Shown piece after piece: positions 46,368 through 56,229 of a stretch of DNA of 64,000 nt (its first letter is position 1; each line of letters starts with the position of its first letter). The notes beneath the pieces were generated by a model, which saw only the letters and a list, made by a program, of their open reading frames with translations, searched no databases and had not been told where the DNA came from. The position numbers and the translations under genes were made by a program. Origin of the DNA: Bacillus halotolerans (GTDB lineage: Bacteria > Bacillota > Bacilli > Bacillales > Bacillaceae); contig NZ_LPVF01000013.1 in assembly GCF_001517105.1 (NCBI RefSeq), forward strand, positions 62,001-126,000. The letters run 5' to 3'.

Positions 46368-48267
46368 GGAGCAGTTTTTTAAGAAGCGGATACAGTACAT
46401 CCGGAAGCTGATCGACATCCGGGACAAATATACTGAACTTCCCGTACATATCCTGTATCGTTTTCATTTGTGATTCTTCAATTTCCGAGTTGGAGAGAAA
46501 AACATTTATGACTTCTATTCCTCTTTTTCGAGCTTCGATAACCGCTTCACTTGTATCGACAATTCCATTTTGCTCATAACCAAATGCGGCCGGCTCTCCG
46601 TCAGAGAACACGATTAAGAATTTTTGCGCCTCGCTCCGCTGCAGCATTTTTTTCGTCATTTGCCTGATCGCATAGCCGTCACGGTTGTCTTCCTCAGGTT
46701 CAAGCTGCATTATCGCCGGTCCCGCCGCCTGTCTTAAGGATGACTGAAATGGAATTACCGTATTAAAATAGTTCGGCTGACTCGTTTCGGTCGCATCGTT
46801 TGTATCCTCCCAGAAACCGACAATTTGATGCGGGACTGCTACCGACTTCAGGGCTTCGTGAAACAATACGATTCCCCGCTTTGTTTCATCTATTTTGTCG
46901 AACATGCTGGCTGAACAGTCGACCAGCAATGTGAAAACAGCGTCAATTTCTGAAGAAGGCTCTTGTTTTTTGTAAAAAAGACGCGGATTCCGCTCCGTAA
47001 AATAACGGAGAAGCTTGTTGTTCAGACGGCCCGCGTGAAGGTCAGTCCTTGGCAGCGTTTTTTTGTGTTCAAGCGTTTTTTGAATCATCTGTTTCAAACG
47101 CTTCTGATACGATTCGATCGATTTTGCCTGCTGTTTATAAGAAAGCTCTTCATCTTGTGTTGCAGGCTGCGGTTCTTTATAAATCGCAAACGCGAATTTA
47201 TTTTCCTTTCCGTCGGCAAGACCCGCACCGTTCGGCTGGTCTTTTTTGGACTCCAGCGCTTCCAGTTTGGAATAGTCTTTTCGTTTTGTCTGTCTGGCTG
47301 AACCTTGAACAGAGCCGAGGGCCTGGTCTCCATCGTCCCCTTCTCGAGAAGCATCTTTTCCTAAATCAGATTTTGCGCCGTGTTCAATATCAAATTGAAG
47401 GAAGCTTTTAGACGGCGCTTCTGTTTCACGGTGCCAAGTCGGCATTTCTTCATCGTGAATATCTTCATCGCCGTCTGACTTTTTCGGAAGCGTTATGTCA
47501 TCGCTCAGCTTCGGCGCTTTTTTCTCTTCTTCAAATAACGGCTGCTCTGCAGCTTTTGCATAATCTAACTCAGGCAAAAAGAAGTATGTATTCAGCATGT
47601 CTTTATCAAGCACCTCTTCAAGTCCGTCCATGATATCTTCGACAATTTTCAGAACGTGATGTGTAGAATCAGCTTCATACACACGCAAGAGCTGCTGTTC
47701 GATAAACGGACGCATCAGATCAATATCATCACGCATAGACGGGATGGCTTCCAGAGGCGATTCCGCCGTCAGCTTGACATACATGGCGCAAAAGAGCGCA
47801 TCCGTAAAAATGCTTCGTTCTAAATTTAAAGTCAGCTGCGTGGAGAAATGTTTTCTGTACATGTCTTTTCGTTTTGCAAATACATGCTTTGTACCAGGAC
47901 GCTCGTGTTTGATACATTCTTCAATTCTGATGTCCTCAAGCAGCATAAACAGCTGTTTGGCAAAGCTTTTGTACGTAAGATTGTGCTGGATATAATCCAA
48001 AAGGCTCGCAAACTCTTGCAGCGAGCTGTATTTTGTTCCGACCGATCGAAGGTAGACATCGCTTTTGAGACCTGCTTCCATATCTTCAGCTGCTCTGTCC
48101 TTCCAAAAGTGGCTCATGTAGATTTTTTTTTCAAATGGGTTGTAGTAGGACTGAACGCCATACTCCACTTCCACTGCCTCACTTTTGGTGAGCGTTTTGG
48201 CCAAATCGGTCAGCATCATAAATAAAAACGAGTCAATTGTGCTGTCATTAAATTTGATAAATTTCAT
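46351..48267 (-). CDS. yojO: VWA-domain protein YojO (MoxR-associated, CobT/NorD-like)
   Basis: A 638-residue protein with a helical N-terminal domain, a charged low-complexity middle (about residues 260-400) and a C-terminal von Willebrand A domain. The MIDAS motif DxSxS is LLVDCSASMFD, with the later Thr/Asp in IVFSDGEPAAFGYEQNG. The layout is that of NorD/CobT-type partners of MoxR AAA+ ATPases, which remodel or load metal centres into client proteins. It starts 10 bp after yojN, so the two are co-expressed. ATG 48267 follows GAGGGATGTGCG. The client is unknown. Confidence 0.88.
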   Translation of the reverse strand: MKFIKFNDSTIDSFLFMMLTDLAKTLTKSEAVEVEYGVQSYYNPFEKKIYMSHFWKDRAAEDMEAGLKSDVYLRSVGTKYSSLQEFASLLDYIQHNLTYKSFAKQLFMLLEDIRIEECIKHERPGTKHVFAKRKDMYRKHFSTQLTLNLERSIFTDALFCAMYVKLTAESPLEAIPSMRDDIDLMRPFIEQQLLRVYEADSTHHVLKIVEDIMDGLEEVLDKDMLNTYFFLPELDYAKAAEQPLFEEEKKAPKLSDDITLPKKSDGDEDIHDEEMPTWHRETEAPSKSFLQFDIEHGAKSDLGKDASREGDDGDQALGSVQGSARQTKRKDYSKLEALESKKDQPNGAGLADGKENKFAFAIYKEPQPATQDEELSYKQQAKSIESYQKRLKQMIQKTLEHKKTLPRTDLHAGRLNNKLLRYFTERNPRLFYKKQEPSSEIDAVFTLLVDCSASMFDKIDETKRGIVLFHEALKSVAVPHQIVGFWEDTNDATETSQPNYFNTVIPFQSSLRQAAGPAIMQLEPEEDNRDGYAIRQMTKKMLQRSEAQKFLIVFSDGEPAAFGYEQNGIVDTSEAVIEARKRGIEVINVFLSNSEIEESQMKTIQDMYGKFSIFVPDVDQLPDVLYPLLKKLLHKSIG

Positions 48268-48277
48268 CGCACATCCC

Positions 48278-49168
48278 TCATTCAAACAGAGTTTCTGCGA
48301 TATTTCGGACCGCCGCCTTTTCACGGTCATCGTCAAGCTTCTCTACAATTCCGCGTTCGATGGCGCGTAGCGGCGGAATATAAGCGGCTAAATCACACGT
48401 ATCAATTAAAGCTCTGATGGATGCCGCTTCTTCAGACACCTGCCCGTTATTGGCCTGAACGATCAAATCAGAAGACAGCGTGATAAACCGGTCAATCAAT
48501 TTCTCATCATGAAGAGCAGACTGAGACATGAGTACTTGTTTCAGCAGCTCGCCCTTAATATACGGCACATCAATGATGACAAAACGGTTTTTAAGCGCTT
48601 CATTCAGCGGAACGGTTCCGACGTAGCCTTCATTGATGGCAGCGATGACTCCAAACCCTTCTTTTGCCCGAACGACTTCTCCTGTAAACGGATTTGTCAT
48701 CATTTTTCTGTAGTCCAATACACCGTTTAAGATGGGCAGGGTTTCCGGTTTTGCCATATTAATTTCATCTATATAAAGAAAGTGGCCTTCATTCATGGCC
48801 GTTGTCACAGGTCCCGAGACAAACTCGATCGTCGCCTGGCCAGATTGATTTTCAATGGTTTTATAGCCGACCAGCGCTTCAGCATCCAAATCAACTGAGC
48901 AGTTGACACTGTGCATTGGTTTATGAAAATAGCTGGACAATGTTTCTGCCAGCTTAGTTTTACCTGAGCCTGTAGGTCCTTTTAACAGGATATTTTTCCC
49001 CATCGCTAATGCGATAATGGCATCGAATAAAATGGCTTCATCCTCCGCCTCATAGCCTGATGTCCCGATAAGCGATTGAAATTCTGGAGAAATCGGCTGG
49101 CTTTTATATGATAAAAGCTTATTTTGTATATCCTCCGGCAATGTTAAGTGCTGCAATTGAGATGTCAT
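48278..49168 (-). CDS. yojN: MoxR-family AAA+ ATPase YojN
   Basis: A 296-residue AAA+ ATPase: Walker [15 protein letters not shown], Walker [21 protein letters not shown], sensor region [20 protein letters not shown] with the Arg finger in [13 protein letters not shown]. It resembles NorQ/CbbQ/GvpN chaperone ATPases. With the VWA partner YojO downstream it probably forms a chaperone that inserts a cofactor or activates an unknown enzyme; no candidate client gene is adjacent. Confidence 0.9.
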   Translation of the reverse strand: MTSQLQHLTLPEDIQNKLLSYKSQPISPEFQSLIGTSGYEAEDEAILFDAIIALAMGKNILLKGPTGSGKTKLAETLSSYFHKPMHSVNCSVDLDAEALVGYKTIENQSGQATIEFVSGPVTTAMNEGHFLYIDEINMAKPETLPILNGVLDYRKMMTNPFTGEVVRAKEGFGVIAAINEGYVGTVPLNEALKNRFVIIDVPYIKGELLKQVLMSQSALHDEKLIDRFITLSSDLIVQANNGQVSEEAASIRALIDTCDLAAYIPPLRAIERGIVEKLDDDREKAAVRNIAETLFE

Positions 49169-49211
49169 AGACAGTTTTCCTTTCCTATTCGTATTCCATT
49201 AACGAGTATAC

Positions 49212-49250
49212 TAAAAAAGCCCCTGTATGCTCAATACAAAAGGGCTCCCG
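49212..49250 (-). terminator. Terminator after sodC
   Basis: AGCCCTTTTGTATTGAGCAT / ACAGGGGCT stem followed on the minus strand by TTTTTTAG, separating sodC from yojN. Confidence 0.7.
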
Positions 49251-49255
49251 CTATA

Positions 49256-49846
49256 TTACTGTTTCTCGTTATTGCCAGAAAGCGCTCCGCAGACAATTCG
49301 CGCTCCTGAATTTCCGCTCGGATTCGTCAAATAGTCGTCAGCCTGTTCATGAATAATAAACGCGCTGCCATCCTGGTCGAGAATATTCAATTTGCTTCCT
49401 TTTTGTAAAGAGGTTTCAGGCGCATTCATAATAACATCTACTTTCCCGTCTGCGCCGACTTCAAGATTCGGAAGATCTCCGGCATGATGTCCCATCGGAT
49501 TATTGAAGCCGTGTTCTTTGTTCAGCGGATTAAAAGGTCCGCCCGCGGATTCAAAATCCGGCCTGACACATGATCCTTTTTCATAAATATGAAACCCGAG
49601 TGAAGCCCCAGGTGTCAGGCTGTGTGCTGAAATGTGGAAATCGAGCCCTTCGTCTTCTGACTCTTTTATTTCAATAAACCCGACTTTTTTGCCTTCTCTA
49701 TTGACCAACTGAATCTGATGACGAAACGCTGAGGTTTCTATTACCTTTTTTTCCGGTACCCGCCGCGGATGATCAGGAGGTGTTTCCTGATTGCATCCCG
49801 CAAGACCCAGTGCCGTCAGCACGATAAGGAGCAAGAAACGATTCAT
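49256..49846 (-). CDS. sodC: Cu/Zn superoxide dismutase-like lipoprotein SodC (YojM)
   Basis: A 196-residue lipoprotein with lipobox LAGC (Cys at 18). The SOD-like beta barrel follows from about residue 45. The zinc side is kept (HGFNNPMGHHAGDLPNLEV), as are the two Cys residues of the disulfide (GSCVRP, RIVCGA). Two Cu ligands are missing: GFHIYE has Tyr where SODs have GFHxH, and FNNPMGHH has Pro at the bridging His. This agrees with work showing the B. subtilis protein binds zinc but lacks SOD activity until the Pro is changed to His. True role unknown. Confidence 0.92.
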   Translation of the reverse strand: MNRFLLLIVLTALGLAGCNQETPPDHPRRVPEKKVIETSAFRHQIQLVNREGKKVGFIEIKESEDEGLDFHISAHSLTPGASLGFHIYEKGSCVRPDFESAGGPFNPLNKEHGFNNPMGHHAGDLPNLEVGADGKVDVIMNAPETSLQKGSKLNILDQDGSAFIIHEQADDYLTNPSGNSGARIVCGALSGNNEKQ

Positions 49847-49899
49847 GCTGTCTCCCCCTTGTTTTTTCTAACAGTCTGGTCAATCATATTCCGATATAA

Positions 49900-49932
49900 A
49901 CTAAAAAAAGCCTTTTAAAAGGCTTTTACATT
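49900..49932 (-). terminator. Terminator after cwlS
   Basis: AAAAGCCTTTT / AAAAGGCTTTT short hairpin with T-run on the minus strand. Confidence 0.6.
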
Positions 49933-49989
49933 AGGGCAGCAGGACGTCCTGCCCAAACGCCCCGTCTGTCTAATGTCGATGCTCAAAGT

Positions 49990-51225
49990 TTAAAAATAGC
50001 TTCGTGCTCCCAGGTAGCGCTGTTTCCAATACGAATTACTGAGATTGGAAATGCCCACACCGTCGGAGCTTGCATGAATAAAATTGCCGCCGCCCAAGTA
50101 AATCCCCATGTGAGACGGTCCGGATTTATACGTCGTAAAGAAAACAAAGTCTCCGACTGACGGCTGGCTGACTTTTTGCATCACATTCCAGTACCCTGCC
50201 GTGCTCAGCCTTGAAATAGATGATACTTTATTAATGAGGTAATAAATATAACCGCTGCAATCGAAACCGGAAGGCGTATTTCCGCCCCAGCGATACGGAA
50301 CACCGACATATCTTTTTGCCTCCGTTATCATTCTGTCAATCTTTGTTCCTATTTGAACGTTTGATCCTGGTTTGTCTTTCGGGACTGTCTTATTGGAATG
50401 ATTTGATTTAGTCGTTCCTGAAATGGTGAGAACCTGTCCGATTCGCAGCACATCACTAGACAAATTGTTCTTATCACGGATACTTTGCACAGTGACGCCC
50501 AGCTGATTCGCAATCTTCCATAACGAATCACCCGATTTCACTTTGTATGTAGTTGTTTTTGAAGAATTTGAGTTTGACGGCTTTTTGGAACCGCTGCTAC
50601 CGCTATTGGATGAGCTGCTTTTTTTTATTTTCAATACTTGCTTAGGATAAAGTGTATCTGATGTTAAGCCATTTAAGGTTTTCAATTCGGCCACCGTCAT
50701 ATTTAAACTGTTTGCGATTTTCCACAGAGAATCACCAAGCTTTACAGTATATGTACCTTTTGATGAGCCTGCAGAATTTGAACCGTTGCTTTTTTTCTGC
50801 CCATTCGAACCATTTGAACTGCTTGTCCCTTTCATTTTCAGTTTTTGGCCGGGACGAATCAAATCACTGCTCAGGCTGTTTAAGCTTTTAAGCTCTGAAA
50901 CACTCATTTTATGATTTTTGGCAATCATCCATAAGGAATCACCATATGCTACGGTGTATGTTGACGTTTTGCTTGAGTTTGATGGGGATGTTTTGCTTTT
51001 TTTGCTGCTTTCAGGAACTTTAAGGCTTTGGCCGACATAAAGCATTGACGATTTCAATTTGTTTTCTGATTTCAGTGCTGAAATACTCGTATGATACTGG
51101 CGCGAAAGTTTCCAAAGAGAGTCACCGCTTTTCACCTTTATCGTTTTTGCGTCCGCGGGTGCTGCTGCCATCGATGACCCAACAACAGCGGAAACAGCCA
51201 AGCCGGCTATGATCTTCTTTTTCAT
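49990..51225 (-). CDS. cwlS: DL-endopeptidase CwlS (YojL)
   Basis: A secreted wall hydrolase of 411 residues: signal peptide (about 1-26, ending APADA), four LysM repeats ([80 protein letters not shown]) joined by Ser/Asn/Lys linkers, and a C-terminal NlpC/P60 domain. The catalytic Cys is in [12 protein letters not shown], His in [11 protein letters not shown] and third polar residue in NFIHASSDG. It cuts D-Glu-mDAP bonds in peptidoglycan and helps cell separation. The start follows GGAGGTTAAATGA. Confidence 0.94.
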   Translation of the reverse strand: MKKKIIAGLAVSAVVGSSMAAAPADAKTIKVKSGDSLWKLSRQYHTSISALKSENKLKSSMLYVGQSLKVPESSKKSKTSPSNSSKTSTYTVAYGDSLWMIAKNHKMSVSELKSLNSLSSDLIRPGQKLKMKGTSSSNGSNGQKKSNGSNSAGSSKGTYTVKLGDSLWKIANSLNMTVAELKTLNGLTSDTLYPKQVLKIKKSSSSNSGSSGSKKPSNSNSSKTTTYKVKSGDSLWKIANQLGVTVQSIRDKNNLSSDVLRIGQVLTISGTTKSNHSNKTVPKDKPGSNVQIGTKIDRMITEAKRYVGVPYRWGGNTPSGFDCSGYIYYLINKVSSISRLSTAGYWNVMQKVSQPSVGDFVFFTTYKSGPSHMGIYLGGGNFIHASSDGVGISNLSNSYWKQRYLGARSYF

Positions 51226-51585
51226 TCATTTAACCTCCTAAACTTTTTATGAGACAAACAGAAATAATTAGTATTCTGTTTCCAAAAATGGCACACATAC
51301 GTTTTATCGTCACTTTTTTAGCGTTATAAACTAATTTATATAGATCGGCAGCAAATTCAGCTTCGTTCGACCTTAAACCTTTAGATAAACACCTAATACT
51401 TTACATAATTTGTATAGGTTTATCGAAAGTCTAAGGAACTATTTAAGCGGGGGTAAAATGATTGGTTTATGCTGATGAAAGAAGCAGATTTCCCTCCTTT
51501 CCTGTCTGTTTTTCTTTCAATTCTCTATCAAAGTGTCAAATCCCTTCTTCTGACTGCAACTCTGCCCAGCTTTCCGAAACAGTTA
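51226..51585. other. Intergenic region between cwlS and yojK
   Basis: A/T-rich, with the cwlS promoter region near 51250-51420. No coding frame or repeat can be supported. Confidence 0.4.
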
Positions 51586-51616
51586 AAAGCCTGTCCATTA
51601 CAAATGAACAGGCTGT
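51583..51616 (-). terminator. Terminator after yojK
   Basis: AAGCCTGTTC / GAACAGGCT-type stem (AGCCTGTcCATT ... AATGaACAGGCT) directly below the yojK stop. Confidence 0.65.
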
Positions 51617-51621
51617 ATACA

Positions 51622-52839
51622 CTATGCGTTAGCTGATTGAGTATTGTGTTTAACATATTCAAGAATGCTGTCGGCAGCTTTTTCAGAACCGCCTGCTGCT
51701 TTCAGTGACTGACCAATTGCTTTTGCTTTCTCAGCATAAACAGGATTGCTGATCACTTCTTGAATGGTTTCTTTCAGAAGGTTTTCAGACAACTGTTCTT
51801 TATTCAGCACTTTCCCCGCACCTACTTGTTCCACCTGTTTTCCGACAGCGAATTGATCAGCTCCCATCGGAATGACAATGAGCGGTGTTTCAAAATACAA
51901 GCCTTCGCTTGTGCTGTTCATTCCGCCGTGGGTGACAAACAAACTGGCTCTTTTCAGAATTTCAAGCTGCGGCACATACGGGCGCACAATAAAATTGTGA
52001 GGAATATCGTTTAACTCACTTTGTTTAACATGTTTCCCAATGGACAGCACAACTTTTCCGTCAAAGTCTTTGCACACCTCGAGACATTGATTGAAAAACT
52101 CTTTTTGATTATTAAAAATAGTTCCCATAGAAATAAACAGCACGTTTTCATTGTCAATCTGATCGAATGGAAAGTCATTGCTTTTGGCTCTTTTTGCAAT
52201 TGAAGGACCAACAAAAACATAATTTTCTCCGAATTGCTCAGCCATTGGCTGAAATTCTCTTGACGTAAAGACAATCGTCAAATCTCCATCGGACGAAAAA
52301 ACGTCAAACGGCTTGGTAATGCCCGCTTGAAACTCGGCATTTAAGGTTTCTGCGAGCTGCTGATAGGATTCGTAATAAGGTGAGTCTTCAAATGGTCTGC
52401 TATTGAAGGTGTCCTTCATTTCCTTTAAAAAATCCTCATTCATCGCAAAGGTCGTACATAATGAAAATCTAGGCAGTTTCAGCAGATTGGCAATGATTTT
52501 ACCGGTCAGGAAATGGTGATCATATATGACATAATCATATGATTCGTTTTTCACTTCATTATAAATATGGGTGGCGATGTCCTTACACCCTTTCAAAAAG
52601 GCGCATATCATTTCGGCAAAATCTCTTTCTTCATTACCAGTTGCGTTTTTTCCGAAATAATCTTCTCTAAAATCGTTATATTCCCGAAATTCAATATCAA
52701 GCGCGGTGATTTTTTCTTCATATTCCTTTACTGCATAGTAAGTAATGTTTTCTCCTCGTGATTTCAGCTCCTTCATTACACCGATAGACGGATTAATATG
52801 GCCCTCTCCCGGAAAACCGATCATTAATACATTAGCCAT
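51622..52839 (-). CDS. yojK: MGT-type UDP-glycosyltransferase YojK
   Basis: A 405-residue GT1-family enzyme. The N-terminal acceptor domain opens with NVLMIGFPGEGHINPSIGVM. The C-terminal donor domain has VLFISMGTIFNNQKEFFNQC and the UDP-sugar signature PQLEILKRASLFVTHGGMNS, TSEGLYFETPLIVIPMGADQ. B. subtilis YojK and relatives glucosylate flavonoids, macrolides and other small acceptors; the natural acceptor is not known. The ATG at 52839 was preferred to the ORF start three codons up. Confidence 0.92.
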   Translation of the reverse strand: MANVLMIGFPGEGHINPSIGVMKELKSRGENITYYAVKEYEEKITALDIEFREYNDFREDYFGKNATGNEERDFAEMICAFLKGCKDIATHIYNEVKNESYDYVIYDHHFLTGKIIANLLKLPRFSLCTTFAMNEDFLKEMKDTFNSRPFEDSPYYESYQQLAETLNAEFQAGITKPFDVFSSDGDLTIVFTSREFQPMAEQFGENYVFVGPSIAKRAKSNDFPFDQIDNENVLFISMGTIFNNQKEFFNQCLEVCKDFDGKVVLSIGKHVKQSELNDIPHNFIVRPYVPQLEILKRASLFVTHGGMNSTSEGLYFETPLIVIPMGADQFAVGKQVEQVGAGKVLNKEQLSENLLKETIQEVISNPVYAEKAKAIGQSLKAAGGSEKAADSILEYVKHNTQSANA

Positions 52840-52982
52840 GCGGCACACCCTTCCGTTAAAATTTATGTAATATTTTATACAGTACTATAAATACAAAATC
52901 AGGTAAAGTATTTAACTTGATTAATATTAATCCAATGTAACTTTTATACTAGGTTACATTTCCCGACTTTCTATTTCCAAGA

Positions 52983-53018
52983 AAAAAAGCATTCAGTATG
53001 GCATGAATGCTTTTAAAA
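52983..53018 (-). terminator. Terminator after cdaS
   Basis: AAAGCATTCA / TGAATGCTTT hairpin with T-run on the minus strand. Confidence 0.7.
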
Positions 53019-53082
53019 AAGAGTTCTATTCCAGTCATTTTGTCTCATGAGACGAAAGCTGTTCGGGTCCTTTTGTTTATTT

Positions 53083-53697
53083 TTATGTTCTCGGTGAGAT
53101 GAGCGGATATAACACACCGTCCTTCGCAAACGACATCTTGCCTGTTTCCTCAGAAACAACCAGCACAAGCGCATCTGTATATCCAGACATCCCCAAAGCC
53201 GCACGGTGCCTGGTCCCCAGATGGATATCCACTTCTTGTGTCGTCAGCGGGAGAACGTTTCCGGCTGAGACGAGTGTATGATCCCTCACTAATAAAGCGC
53301 CGTCATGAAGAGGGTTTCCCGGGAAAAAGATGCTTTCAATTAATGAAGCACTGATTTCTGCATGAAGCGATGTTCCTTTTTGAATAAATTTGTCAACCGG
53401 GTCTGTCCTTTCAATGACAATTAACGCGCCATGCTTATTTTCCGATAAATTTTTAATCGCCTTGGCCAGTTCCACAAATGACGGTGTAAATTGTTCAATA
53501 TATGATTGCAAATAAAAAGATGAGGCAATGCCGTGCATATTCTGAAAAATACGTCCCAAGTCATCCAATTCACAAAGGAGGCATTGATCTTTTTCGTGTA
53601 ACGTTTTCAAAATAAGAGAAGCATCCCCTAATATCTGTTCTAAATGCGATTGTATCTTTGCCGTGAATACACTTTCTGTCATCTGTTCATAATGCAT
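53083..53697 (-). CDS. cdaS: Sporulation diadenylate cyclase CdaS (YojJ)
   Basis: A 204-residue soluble c-di-AMP synthase. Two N-terminal helices (about residues 1-60) form the YojJ-specific autoinhibitory domain. The DAC domain follows with the catalytic motifs NPLHDGALLV (DGA) and LGTRHRAALGMS (RHR). CdaS is made in the developing spore and affects germination. It stands alone, divergent from a tiny membrane ORF and the MATE gene yojI. Confidence 0.94.
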   Translation of the reverse strand: MHYEQMTESVFTAKIQSHLEQILGDASLILKTLHEKDQCLLCELDDLGRIFQNMHGIASSFYLQSYIEQFTPSFVELAKAIKNLSENKHGALIVIERTDPVDKFIQKGTSLHAEISASLIESIFFPGNPLHDGALLVRDHTLVSAGNVLPLTTQEVDIHLGTRHRAALGMSGYTDALVLVVSEETGKMSFAKDGVLYPLISPRT

Positions 53698-53786
53698 GGG
53701 CCTTCATCTCCTTTTCATATTTTCAACTTTGCACGCATGCTTATCTTATTGATGTACATTCTATTGGTAAAGGAGGTATGTAAAGA

Positions 53787-53897
53787 ATGGAAATGGAAAG
53801 AATCATTCAATATATCTGCACCTTGTTAGGCGTTATTTCGCTTTCTTTTATTTATGCCCAAATGTTTAGAAAAACGAAACCGACAAAAAAAGAATAG
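53787..53897 (+). CDS. 36-residue single-span membrane peptide
   Basis: ATG 53787 lies after GGTAAAGGAGGTATGTAAAGA, a strong ribosome-binding site. The product MEMERIIQYICTLLGVISLS continues with one hydrophobic helix and a basic tail RKTKPTKKE. Such short basic-tailed membrane peptides are often missed by gene finders. Function unknown. It lies between divergent cdaS and yojI. Confidence 0.6.
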   Translation: MEMERIIQYICTLLGVISLSFIYAQMFRKTKPTKKE

Positions 53898-53972
53898 GCC
53901 AGGCGTTCATTGCTTTTTATACATAAAATGTTATAATTTCTCTCGTTATGATAAAGAAACGGGGATCAATGT

Positions 53973-55331
53973 ATGAAAGAAACCAAAAACGCCGGACAAA
54001 AGATAAAGCAGCTTTTGCACATTTTAATTCCGATTTTAATCACTCAGGCGGGGCTTTCTCTCATGACCTTTTTAGATACGGTGATGTCAGGGAAAGTCAG
54101 CGCCGCCGATTTAGCCGGTGTGGCCATTGGATCAAGTCTTTGGACGCCTGTCTATACTGGACTGGCAGGTATATTAATGGCAGTCACGCCGATTGTCGCA
54201 CAGCTATTAGGTGCTGATAAAACCAAACAAATTCCCTTTACTGTCTTACAGGCTGTGTATGTGGCCGCGCTTCTAAGCATCGCCGTTTTAGCGGTTGGAT
54301 ATGGAATAGTTGATCCTGTTCTGTCCCGGTTGAACCTTGAGGCACACGTATATGACATTGCTAAGCACTTTTTAGGGTTTTTATCTTTGGGGATTTTCCC
54401 TTTATTTGTTTACACCGTTTTGAGATCGTTCATTGACTCATTAGGAAAAACACGAGTGACCATGATGATTACACTATGTTCACTGCCGATTAATTTTGTG
54501 TTAAACTACGTATTTATTTTCGGAAAATTCGGCATGCCTGCCCTAGGCGGAGTCGGCGCCGGAATTGCATCAGCGCTTACGTATTGGTGCATCTGTATCA
54601 TCAGTTTTATCATCATTCATAAAGCAACGCCGTTTTCTGGATATGGCATTTTCCTTACCATGTATAAGTTCTCTTGGGAAGCGTGCAAAAATATGCTGAA
54701 AATCGGACTGCCCATCGGATTTGCCGTGTTTTTTGAAACGAGCATCTTCGCGGCTGTCACTTTGCTGATGAGCCATTTCAATACAGTGACCATCGCGTCC
54801 CATCAGGCCGCCATGAACTTTGCGTCACTTTTATATATGCTGCCGCTCAGCGTGTCCATGGCGTTAACGATAGTTGTCGGGTTTGAGGCCGGAGCAGCTC
54901 GTTTTAAAGACGCTCGCTCTTACAGCTTTATCGGCATCATGATGGCAGTAGGCTTTTCTTTGTTAACAGCTGCCTGTATCCTTTTATTCAGAGAGCAAAT
55001 CGCAGGTATGTACACCTCTGATCCGGATGTCCTCCGGCTAACGCAGCACTTTTTAATTTACGCGCTGTTTTTTCAGCTTTCCGATGCTGTGGCAGCACCT
55101 ATTCAGGGCGCCCTCAGAGGATATAAAGATGTCAATTATACACTTGCTGCCGCTTTTATTTCTTATTGGGTTATCGGCCTTCCTGTCGGTTATGCGGTCG
55201 GCACGTTTACAGGACTTGGCGCGTTCGGTTATTGGATCGGGTTAATTGCAGGGCTAGCGGCAGGAGCAGTCGGGCTGTTTTTCAGGCTGGTTAAACTGCA
55301 GAAGCGTTATTTATTGAAACAGGAATTTTAA
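53973..55331 (+). CDS. yojI: MATE-family multidrug exporter YojI (NorM-like)
   Basis: A protein of 452 residues with twelve predicted transmembrane helices in two homologous halves. Typical motifs are PILITQAGLSLMTFLDTVMS in helix 1, GLAGILMAVTPIVAQLLGAD, and IASHQAAMNFASLLYMLPLS in the second half. MATE proteins of the NorM type pump cationic drugs out in exchange for Na+ or H+. The gene is followed 15 bp later by rsbRC and may be co-transcribed with it. Confidence 0.92.
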   Translation: MKETKNAGQKIKQLLHILIPILITQAGLSLMTFLDTVMSGKVSAADLAGVAIGSSLWTPVYTGLAGILMAVTPIVAQLLGADKTKQIPFTVLQAVYVAALLSIAVLAVGYGIVDPVLSRLNLEAHVYDIAKHFLGFLSLGIFPLFVYTVLRSFIDSLGKTRVTMMITLCSLPINFVLNYVFIFGKFGMPALGGVGAGIASALTYWCICIISFIIIHKATPFSGYGIFLTMYKFSWEACKNMLKIGLPIGFAVFFETSIFAAVTLLMSHFNTVTIASHQAAMNFASLLYMLPLSVSMALTIVVGFEAGAARFKDARSYSFIGIMMAVGFSLLTAACILLFREQIAGMYTSDPDVLRLTQHFLIYALFFQLSDAVAAPIQGALRGYKDVNYTLAAAFISYWVIGLPVGYAVGTFTGLGAFGYWIGLIAGLAAGAVGLFFRLVKLQKRYLLKQEF

Positions 55332-55346
55332 AAGAGGTGATATGAT

Positions 55347-56194
55347 ATGGCACAAAATCAGAGATTATATGAGTATCTGTCTCAGCATGCAGAAGAAATA
55401 AGTTCTACATGGTATGAAACAATCGAGGAAACTGATCCGAATTCAATCTATGCATCAACAGACCCGGCCGTCATTAAAAATTTAAAGAGCCAGAATCTTG
55501 CTTTCAATTATAAGATCAGCCGTATCTTTATAGATGAAGAAGAGGTATACTTGCCCATTCTAAAAGCCTGGGCATTTGAAGTCACTCAGGATCAGGAGCA
55601 TTTAAAAACGCCTATCCACTATATTATCCGTGAGTTTGTCAGAGTGAGAGACTTGTATATTTCCTATATGAAGGACTTTGTTCATATCAATCAGGATACC
55701 GTGAAAAGCGAAGAAGCCGAGGATTTGTATCACACTCTTATTAAGGCGTTTGATCTTGTGATTCATATTTTTATAGAAGAAATGTACAAAAACACAAGTC
55801 TTCAGCTTCAAGCCCAGAAGGATATGATCACTGAATTGAGCGCCCCGGTAATCGTGCTGTTCCACAGTGTGGGACTGCTTCCGTTAATCGGTGATATTGA
55901 TACCGTCCGCGCTAAATTGATCATGGAAAATACATTGAATCAATGTGCGAAAAAAAGGTGACGCAGCTTTACATTGACTTGTCCGGAGTAGCGGTAATTG
56001 ATACCATGGTTGCCCACCAGCTGTTCAGTCTGATTGAGGCGCTGCGTTTGATCGGCGTTTCATCCACATTATCGGGGATCCGCCCGGAAATTGCGCAAAC
56101 CGCGGTTCAGCTCGGTTTGTCATTTGAGGACATCTCACTGAGATCTACTCTTGCATCAGCGATTGCATCTGACTTGAAATTAAAAAAGGTATAA
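55347..56194 (+). pseudogene. rsbRC: Stressosome protein RsbRC (YojH), frameshifted
   Basis: The gene is split in two overlapping frames. 55347-55961 encodes the N-terminal non-haem globin-like sensor domain and the beginning of the STAS domain (to LNQCAKKR, then TGA). 55943-56194 continues the STAS domain (CEKKVTQLYIDLSGVAVIDT, MVAHQLF, RPEIAQTAVQLGLS) with the phosphorylatable Thr in DTMVAH and the second in LRSTLASAI. A run of seven A at 55950-55956 needs eight to restore one frame of about 282 residues. RsbR proteins form the stressosome that controls sigma-B. The downstream frame begins with an in-frame ATG inside the overlap. Real mutation and sequencing error are both possible. Confidence 0.85.
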
Positions 56195-56229
56195 GGTCCC
56201 CTCAAGGGCCTTATACCTTCTTTTTTTTA
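56191..56229. terminator. Bidirectional terminator between rsbRC and bshB2
   Basis: AAGGTATAAGGTCC / GGCCTTATACCTT hairpin followed by eight T, ending at the bshB2 stop. Confidence 0.8.

Noticed and set aside
51226..51585. Possible missed gene between cwlS and yojK
   Set aside because: No frame with start, ribosome-binding site and sensible composition on either strand.
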